Source of the DNA: JBKHYJ01 sp046565505
Lineage (GTDB): Bacteria; Acidobacteriota; Blastocatellia; UBA7656
Length of the DNA: 44,317 bases
NCBI GenBank assembly: GCA_046565505.1
Contig: JBKHYJ010000084.1
Coordinates: 1 to 44,317 of the forward strand
Direction: 5' to 3'
Made by a program: the position numbers and the translations under genes. The stretch's first letter is position 1. Each line of letters opens with the position of its first letter. A model generated the notes under the pieces. The model did not search any database. It was not told where the DNA came from and worked only from the letters and a program-made list of their open reading frames with translations. Shown in pieces: positions 1-7,007 of this stretch.

Positions 1-3000
1 TGGTTAGAGGTGAAGGGGTGGTAGAGAAGCGGGTGGTGGCGTACGTGGTGGCGGAGCGGGGGGTGGAAGTGACGGGGAAGGAGTTACGCGCTTACTTGAA
101 GGAGAGGCTCCCCGATTACATGGTGCCTTCTCTCTTCGTGATAATGGACCAGCTGCCGAAGACGCCGAGCGGAAAAGTTGATCGCCGCGCGCTGCCCCCG
201 CCCGACATCGCGACCCAGGGCGAGATGGAAGAGAGCTATGTCGCCCCGCGGACTGCGACTGAAGAGAGGCTGGCAATCATCTGGGGCGACGTGCTGAAAC
301 TGAAACAGGTCGGCGTCCGCGACAACTTTTTCGAGATAGGCGGGCATTCGCTTCTGGCGACGCAAGTGATGTCGCGCGTGCGTGAGGCATTCGAGGTGGA
401 GTTGCCGCTGCTCAGGCTCTTTGAATCACCTGACATCGAAAGGCTTGCTAGAGTGATCGAGCAAAACATGAATGAGAGTCGGGGACCCGCGGCTGTGACC
501 CCGCACGGAGAGCGGCGACCGGACAACGGGGGCGCTTCTCTCAGCCGGGCCGAGTTACTTGCCGAACGACAGGCCCTGCTCAAAAAACTCGCAGAGCTTG
601 ATGGGCTTTTGAAAGACGAAGCTGCGGGCAAGCCCGAAGCCGCGGCCGGGCCTGATTCGATTGTGACCGCAACGCGAGTGGACGCGGATTCCTCGTTTTC
701 TAAGTTACAAATCAAGCCGCGTCAAGACAGGCGCGCGGCCCCTCTGTCTTTCGCCCAGCGGCGACTATGGTTTGTGCATCAGCTTGATCCGGGGAGCCCT
801 GCTTATAACATTTCTTCGGCGCTGCGCCTCACGGGGCAGCTAAACGTCGAGGCCCTGGAGCAGAGCTTCGACGACGTGGTCCGCCGCCATGAGTCGTTGC
901 GCACAACTTTCGCGGTGGTCAATCACGAACCCGTGCAAGTCATAGCGCCCGTGCAAAGCCTGAAGCTCTCCGTACAAAATCTCGACCACCTGCCCGCAGA
1001 CTTGCGAGAGGCCGAAGCCCGCCGCCTCGCCTTTGAAGACATGCGCAGGCCATTTGACCTGGAGCGCGGGCCGCTGATGCGGACCGGCCTGCTGCGGCTC
1101 GGCGCGGAAGATCACTTGCTGCTGGTCGCCATGCATCACATAGTCTCGGATGGCTGGTCTATGGGCGTGCTCATACGCGAGATCGCTTCGCTGTACGAGG
1201 CGCACTCCAATGGCGAGCCGCCGCCGCTCGCGCCGCTCCCGATCCAATACGCGGATTTCGCCATCTGGCAGCGCGAGTGGCTGAAGGGGGCGGCGCTCGA
1301 AGAGCAGCTATCTTACTGGAAGCGCCAACTGGCGGGCGCTCCCCCGGTCATCGACTTGCCGACGGACAGACCCCGCCCGCCGCGCCACAGCTTCCGCGGG
1401 GGGACGCAAACGCTCCTGTTGCCAGAGGGGGTGAGTGACGCGCTGAAGCGTTTGACCCGCCAGGAGTCCGCCACGACGTTTATGACTTTGCTCGCGGCGT
1501 TCCAGGTGCTTCTGGCGCGGTACACCGGGCAGCACGACATAGTCGTCGGCGCCCCGATTGCCAACCGCAACCGTAAGGAGGTCGAAGGGCTGATCGGATT
1601 CTTCGTCAACAGCCTCGTGATGCGCACGGACCTCGGAGGCAACCCCACATTCCGGGAGGCGCTGGCGAGAGTGCGCGAGGTCGCGCTCGGCGCGTACGCG
1701 CACCAGGACCTGCCATTCGAGATGGTAATTGATGAGATACAGCCCGAGCGGACCCCGAGCCACAACCCGCTGTTCCAGGTCGTGTTCTCCATGATCAACA
1801 CGCCCGCCGAGCGCCTGGAGCTGCCGCGCCTGACGATAAGCGAATATGACCTCGGGATGGAGACTGAGAAATTCGACCTGACGATGGGGATGATAGAGCA
1901 CGAGGGCGGGCTGTTCGCGTCGCTGGGATACGACACAGACCTTTTCGACGCGACGACGATAACGAGGATGCTCGAACATTTTCGGAACCTGCTCGGAGCC
2001 GTCGCCGCCCGCCCCGACCGCCGCGTCTTTGACCTGCCCATTCTGAGCGAAGCTGAGAAGAGGCAGTTGCTCTCATGGTCACTGCCGGCCTCGGCCGACT
2101 CCTCTCACCATGAATGCATTCACCGAATGTTCGAGGCTCAAGTAGAACGCGACCCCGATGCCGTCGCGGTCACGGGCGAAGGGCTACAGTTGACCTATCA
2201 GGAGTTGAACTGGCGCGCCAACCAGCTCGCACACTATTTGATGCGAAATGGCGTCGGGCCTGAGGTGACGGTCGGCATCTCGATGGATCGAGGGGCCGGC
2301 ATTATCGTGGGCATCCTCGGCATCTTGAAGGCCGGCGGCGCATACTTGCCCCTCGACCCGGCATCCCCGAAAGAGCGGATTGCCATGATGCTAGAAGATG
2401 CCGGGGCGCGGCTGTTGGTGGCGGAGCAAACTCTGCTGGAAAGGTTCGACGCTTCCGCCGTGAGGCCATTATGCGTAGACGCCGAATGGCCGCTCATCTC
2501 TCAAGAGAGCCGCGATAATCCTTCGACGGCGGTACTGCCGGATAACGCGGCGTACGTGATATACACTTCCGGGTCCACCGGCAGGCCGAAGGGCGTGCAG
2601 GTGACCCACCACAACGTCACCAGGCTGCTGGCGGCCACGCGCCCGTTGTTCTCGTTCGGCCCTTCGGACGTCTGGCCGCTGTTCCACTCTCTGGCCTTCG
2701 ACTTCTCTGTGTGGGAGATGTGGGGCGCGCTGTTGACCGGCGGCAGGCTGGCCATAGTCCCTTACATGATGAGCCGGTCCCCGAAGGAGTTCTTAGCTAT
2801 GGTGAGGGGCGAGGGGGTGACGGTGCTCAATCAGACGCCCTCGGCCTTCTACCAGCTGATGCGGGCCGAACAGGAGGAGGGCCGGCAGGGGGCGGAGGCG
2901 GCGCTCAAGCTCAGGGCGGTGATATTCGGGGGTGAGGAGTTGGACTTGGGCAGGCTGAGGGGTTGGGTCGAGAGGCGGGGGACGGGCGAGCCGGAGCTGG

Positions 3001-5864
3001 TGAACATGTATGGGATAACGGAGACTACGGTGCACGTGACGTACCGGAGGGTGAGCGAGGGGGACGTGCTGGGCGGCGCCGGGAGCCCGATAGGCGAGCC
3101 GATAGCCGACATGAGCGTATACGTGATGGGGGAGGGGATGGCGTTGCAGCCGGTGGGCGTGGCCGGGGAGATTTACGTGGGTGGGGAGGGGTTGAGCAGG
3201 GGGTACGTGAGTAGTGCGAGTGAGACGGCTGAGAGGTTCGTGCCAGACGCGATGAGCGGCAAGGCGGGGGCCAGGCTTTATAAAACAGGAGACCTGGCGC
3301 GTTACCTTGCCAACGGCGATCTTGAATACCTGGGCCGAATCGACAGGCAGGTTAAGCTGCGCGGCTTCCGCATAGAGCTGGCGGAGATCGAAGCCGCGCT
3401 CATGGCCTATAAGTCCGTGCGAGAAGCGGTCGTGCTTCTGCGCGAAGACACGCCAGGTGAAAAGCAACTGGTGGCTTACCTGACAATCAAGCAGCGGCCC
3501 GCGCCGGGCACCGACGCTATGCGCAGCTTTTTGCGCGAGAGGCTGCCCGATTACATGATTCCTTCCGCGTTTGTAATTCTCGACGAGATGCCCCTGACGA
3601 TTAATGGGAAGCTGGACCGTGGGGCCTTGCCCTCCCCCGACGGCACAAGGCCGCGGCTCGAAAAAAGCTACGTCGCCCCGCGGAACCGGTTGGAATCGCT
3701 ACTGGCCGAAATCTGGCGGCAGGTCCTGCGCATTGAAAATGTCGGGATCGACGATGACTTTTTCGCGCTCGGCGGCGACTCGATCAAGGGCGCCGTGTTC
3801 ATCAACGAGCTTCAGGCGAGGCTCGGCGAGATCATTCACGTCGTAGCCATCTTTTACGCGCCGACCGTCGCGCGGCTTGCGAAATACCTGGCCGCGCATT
3901 ACCCCGAAGCCGTGGAGAAATTCTTCGGCGGCGGCGCTGTCGGCGAAGGCATGGCGGGCGGGGCCGCGGTCCCCGCGGTTGATACAGGCGGGGTTGACTC
4001 GTCGAAGGTCGCGGAGATGCGCCGGTTGATTCGGCCTCTGCCGCCGCGCCCCGAGCCTGCGGGGCCGAAGAACCCGCCCGCGGTCTTCATACTTTCCGCG
4101 CCGCGCTCAGGCTCGACGCTCCTGAGGGTGATGCTTGCGGGGCACCCGCTCCTGTTCGCCCCGCCGGAATTGGAGCTGCTCTCCTTCAACATCCTCGAAG
4201 AGAGGCGGGCCGAATTCACCGGCAAAGATAGCTTCTGGCTGGAGGGGACCGTCCGCGCGATCATGCAGGTCAAGGGCTGCGACGCCGACCGCGCCAGGGC
4301 CATCATGCGAGAGTGCGAAGACGGCCGCATGACGACGCGGCAGTTTTACCGCCTGCTGCAAGACTGGATAGGCGGGCGGCGGCTTGTCGATAAGACCCCA
4401 TCCTACGCGCTGGACCGTAAGATACTCGAAAGGGCGGAGGAGGATTTTGAGGGCGCGACGTACGTGCACCTTCTGCGACACCCTTGCGGAATGATCCGGT
4501 CATTCGAGGAGTACAAGCTGGATCAAATTTTCTTCAGGCGCGAGCACCGATTTTCGAGGCGCGAGCTGGCGGAATTGATCTGGGTCGTCAGCAATCAAAA
4601 TGTAGTCGAATTCCTGGAGCGCGTCCCGCCCGAGCGCAAGCGCCAGGTCAGGTTCGAGGACCTGGTGAGCCGCCCCGAGGAGGTGATGGCCGACCTGTGC
4701 GGCTTGCTGGGGCTAGAGCTTCACCCGGGCATGTTGCAGCCTTACGAAGACAAACGCGGGAGGATGACGGACGGCATCCATGCGGAGTCCAGGATGCTCG
4801 GAGACGTTAAGTTTCACTCTCACCACGGGATTGATTCCCGCGTCGCCGGGCGCTGGAAAAATGTAGTTGATGAAGAGTCCCTCGGAGGCCCGGCCCGCCG
4901 CCTATCCGAGGCGCTCGGGTATGGCGACCGATGGGGCGAGGGGCGTGACGAGCGCCAGGCCCCGCGGAGCCTTCGCGGCCGGGAGGCTAAATCGCCCCTG
5001 CTGTCGATTCAGCCGGGCAGTGCGAAGCCGCCTTTTTTCTGCGTGCACCCAGTGGCAGGCGCGGCCAGCCAATACGCGCACCTGGCGCTACGCCTGGGGC
5101 CGGATCAACCGTTTTACGGATTGCAGGAGCTAGACGGTGACGAGACTTACATCGACATAGCGGGAACGGCGGCCCGCTACGTCAGGGCATTGCGCGAAGC
5201 CCGGCCGCGGGGGCCTTACCTTTTGGGGGGGTGGTCCTTCGGCGGAATAATTGCCTTCGAGATGGCTAATCAACTGCGCGAATGCGGGCGGGAGGTTGCC
5301 TTGCTCGCTTTGCTGGACCCGACGGGCGTGGACCACGCCAAACGTCGCGTAGAGACTGACCTCTTTGATTCCGACGACCCGGCGACACTCATCGACCAGA
5401 TATCGGGACTGTCGGGCCTGGACCCTCAGACGCAAGCGGGAGCTTTCAGACAACTGAGCCGCGACGATCAATTGAAGAGCATTGTCGAGCAGGGAAGGGC
5501 GATGTCGATTCTGCCCCCCGACGTGGGGCCTGAAAATGTAATCAACTGGCTGCGCAGGTTTAAGGCGAAATTGATGGCCGCACGCAACTACGCGCCGCGC
5601 GTATACCCCGGCCGCATCACCCTGTTTCAACCGGACGCAGAGCCGGGCGCGGTTCGGCGCGGGCCGGTCTCCGCCAGAGGGTGGGACAAGCTTACCAGCG
5701 AGCCCCTGGAAGTCTATGTCGTGCCTGGGACGCACCACACGATGGTGCTGGAGCCGCACGTCCGAGTGCTGGCCGACCGCCTCGGCGCATGCATACGCGA
5801 GGCGGTCGGCGAAAACTCCCGCGAACAATCCTGCGAGGTGCTATGGCCCAACCAGATCAAGTAG
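1..5864 (+). CDS. Non-ribosomal peptide synthetase, 5' incomplete: A(C-term)-PCP-C-A(Thr)-PCP-sulfotransferase-thioesterase
   Basis: The frame is open to the left edge, so the start lies outside the window; residues here count the GTG at 18 as 1. Domain order: the end of an A domain (A10 PKTPSGKVDRRALP, about 47-60); PCP1 with GGHSLL, Ser111; a Leu/Lys-rich helical linker about 174-202; a condensation domain about 240-680 with HHIVSDG at 373-379 (LCL-like); an A domain about 704-1200 with YTSGSTGRPKG; PCP2 with GGDSI, Ser1255; a PAPS sulfotransferase domain with PRSGST at 1362-1367 and LLRHP near 1485; and a type I thioesterase with GWSFGG (Ser1740), Asp1767 and His1906. The ten A-domain code positions read D895 F896 W899 N938 I969 G971 M997 V1005 H1006 K1198, the known threonine code. 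The last module should therefore load L-Thr. The sulfotransferase could sulfonate the Thr beta-hydroxyl before thioesterase release (inference from curacin CurM). Domain identity is very confident; the product is not known. Confidence 0.97.
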   Translation, partial: VRGEGVVEKRVVAYVVAERGVEVTGKELRAYLKERLPDYMVPSLFVIMDQLPKTPSGKVDRRALPPPDIATQGEMEESYVAPRTATEERLAIIWGDVLKLKQVGVRDNFFEIGGHSLLATQVMSRVREAFEVELPLLRLFESPDIERLARVIEQNMNESRGPAAVTPHGERRPDNGGASLSRAELLAERQALLKKLAELDGLLKDEAAGKPEAAAGPDSIVTATRVDADSSFSKLQIKPRQDRRAAPLSFAQRRLWFVHQLDPGSPAYNISSALRLTGQLNVEALEQSFDDVVRRHESLRTTFAVVNHEPVQVIAPVQSLKLSVQNLDHLPADLREAEARRLAFEDMRRPFDLERGPLMRTGLLRLGAEDHLLLVAMHHIVSDGWSMGVLIREIASLYEAHSNGEPPPLAPLPIQYADFAIWQREWLKGAALEEQLSYWKRQLAGAPPVIDLPTDRPRPPRHSFRGGTQTLLLPEGVSDALKRLTRQESATTFMTLLAAFQVLLARYTGQHDIVVGAPIANRNRKEVEGLIGFFVNSLVMRTDLGGNPTFREALARVREVALGAYAHQDLPFEMVIDEIQPERTPSHNPLFQVVFSMINTPAERLELPRLTISEYDLGMETEKFDLTMGMIEHEGGLFASLGYDTDLFDATTITRMLEHFRNLLGAVAARPDRRVFDLPILSEAEKRQLLSWSLPASADSSHHECIHRMFEAQVERDPDAVAVTGEGLQLTYQELNWRANQLAHYLMRNGVGPEVTVGISMDRGAGIIVGILGILKAGGAYLPLDPASPKERIAMMLEDAGARLLVAEQTLLERFDASAVRPLCVDAEWPLISQESRDNPSTAVLPDNAAYVIYTSGSTGRPKGVQVTHHNVTRLLAATRPLFSFGPSDVWPLFHSLAFDFSVWEMWGALLTGGRLAIVPYMMSRSPKEFLAMVRGEGVTVLNQTPSAFYQLMRAEQEEGRQGAEAALKLRAVIFGGEELDLGRLRGWVERRGTGEPELVNMYGITETTVHVTYRRVSEGDVLGGAGSPIGEPIADMSVYVMGEGMALQPVGVAGEIYVGGEGLSRGYVSSASETAERFVPDAMSGKAGARLYKTGDLARYLANGDLEYLGRIDRQVKLRGFRIELAEIEAALMAYKSVREAVVLLREDTPGEKQLVAYLTIKQRPAPGTDAMRSFLRERLPDYMIPSAFVILDEMPLTINGKLDRGALPSPDGTRPRLEKSYVAPRNRLESLLAEIWRQVLRIENVGIDDDFFALGGDSIKGAVFINELQARLGEIIHVVAIFYAPTVARLAKYLAAHYPEAVEKFFGGGAVGEGMAGGAAVPAVDTGGVDSSKVAEMRRLIRPLPPRPEPAGPKNPPAVFILSAPRSGSTLLRVMLAGHPLLFAPPELELLSFNILEERRAEFTGKDSFWLEGTVRAIMQVKGCDADRARAIMRECEDGRMTTRQFYRLLQDWIGGRRLVDKTPSYALDRKILERAEEDFEGATYVHLLRHPCGMIRSFEEYKLDQIFFRREHRFSRRELAELIWVVSNQNVVEFLERVPPERKRQVRFEDLVSRPEEVMADLCGLLGLELHPGMLQPYEDKRGRMTDGIHAESRMLGDVKFHSHHGIDSRVAGRWKNVVDEESLGGPARRLSEALGYGDRWGEGRDERQAPRSLRGREAKSPLLSIQPGSAKPPFFCVHPVAGAASQYAHLALRLGPDQPFYGLQELDGDETYIDIAGTAARYVRALREARPRGPYLLGGWSFGGIIAFEMANQLRECGREVALLALLDPTGVDHAKRRVETDLFDSDDPATLIDQISGLSGLDPQTQAGAFRQLSRDDQLKSIVEQGRAMSILPPDVGPENVINWLRRFKAKLMAARNYAPRVYPGRITLFQPDAEPGAVRRGPVSARGWDKLTSEPLEVYVVPGTHHTMVLEPHVRVLADRLGACIREAVGENSREQSCEVLWPNQIK

Positions 5865-6931
5865 GCCCGTCGCCAGTCGTCAACTCCTTTAACGAGTGGG
5901 ACCCGCTCGAAGAGGTGATTCTAGGCGTCGTAGATGGGGCCGCGGTGCCGCCCTGGCACGTCGCGCTGAAGGCGACCATGCCACTCAACCAGCAGGAGTT
6001 CTACCGCAGGTTCGGCGGCAGGCCGTTCCCGCCCGAGCAGATTGAGGCCGCCCGCCGAGACTTGATGGGGCTGGCGCACGTACTGGAGTCGGAAGGCGTG
6101 ACCGTGCGCTGGCCCGACGCGCTGGACCATTCGAGAAGTTTTTCGACGCCCGAGTGGGAAAGCTCATGCGGGCTTTACGCGGCTATGCCGAGGGACGCGC
6201 TGCTCGTGATCGGCGACGAGATCATCGAAGCCCCGATGGCATGGAGGTCGAGGTACTTCGAGACGAGCGCGTTCAGGCCGCTGCTCAAAGAATACTTCCG
6301 AAGGGGGGCGAGGTGGGCGGCCGCGCCGAGGCCACAATTAAGTGACGCGCTCTACGATTATGAGTACGAAGACCCCGCGGAGGGTGGGCCGCTCGAATAC
6401 GTCGTCACGGAATTCGAGCCCACGTTCGACGCGGCGGATTTCGTGAGGTGCGGGACGGACATCTTCGTCCAGAAGAGCCATGTCACCAACGGCTTCGGCA
6501 TAGAGTGGCTGAGGCGGCACCTCGGCCCGCGGTACACGATCCATGAGCTGAAGTTCAACGACTCCCACCCTATGCACATCGACGCGACCATCATGCCGCT
6601 CGCCCCCGGCAAGCTACTAGTCAACCCCGAAAGGGTCACCCAAGCCCCGGAGATGTTCAGGTCATGGGACATCCTGCGCGCCCCCGAGCCGTGTATACCG
6701 GACGACCACACGCTCTACATGACGAGCAAGTGGATCAACATGAACGTCCTGTCGCTCGACCCGGAAAGGGTCGTCGTGGAGCGGGAAGAGCTACCGCTCA
6801 TCAGGGCCTTGAAGGACTGGGGCTTTAAGCCGATACCCTGCGCCTTCCGCAGCTTCAACCGCTTCGGCGGCTCGTTCCATTGCGCCACGCTTGACGTAAG
6901 AAGGAGGGGCGCGCTTCAATCCTATTTCTAG
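5843..6931 (+). CDS. Glycine amidinotransferase (AGAT)-like enzyme, 362 aa
   Basis: Transfers an amidino group, normally from arginine, to an amine acceptor to make a guanidino compound. The AGAT catalytic triad is visible: Asp199 in FDAADF, His245 in HPMHIDAT and Cys347 in GGSFHCATLDVRRRG. Their spacing (46 and 102 residues) is close to that of the human enzyme. Relatives in natural-product clusters are CyrA of cylindrospermopsin and SxtG of saxitoxin. I chose ATG 5843, which has GAGGTG a few bases upstream and sits 22 nt inside the NRPS end; the frame stays open further upstream to 5681, but that part only overlaps the NRPS. The overlap implies translational coupling with the NRPS and makes a role in the same pathway likely. 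It could supply a guanidino starter acid or amidinate the product; the acceptor cannot be told from sequence. Confidence 0.93.
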   Translation: MAQPDQVGPSPVVNSFNEWDPLEEVILGVVDGAAVPPWHVALKATMPLNQQEFYRRFGGRPFPPEQIEAARRDLMGLAHVLESEGVTVRWPDALDHSRSFSTPEWESSCGLYAAMPRDALLVIGDEIIEAPMAWRSRYFETSAFRPLLKEYFRRGARWAAAPRPQLSDALYDYEYEDPAEGGPLEYVVTEFEPTFDAADFVRCGTDIFVQKSHVTNGFGIEWLRRHLGPRYTIHELKFNDSHPMHIDATIMPLAPGKLLVNPERVTQAPEMFRSWDILRAPEPCIPDDHTLYMTSKWINMNVLSLDPERVVVEREELPLIRALKDWGFKPIPCAFRSFNRFGGSFHCATLDVRRRGALQSYF

Positions 6932-7007
6932 TGGCGCGAGGCGCGCCGCCGCGCCGACCGCGGCCGGCGTCAATCACCGGGCACCCTTAATCATTGAAAG
7001 GCACGCG

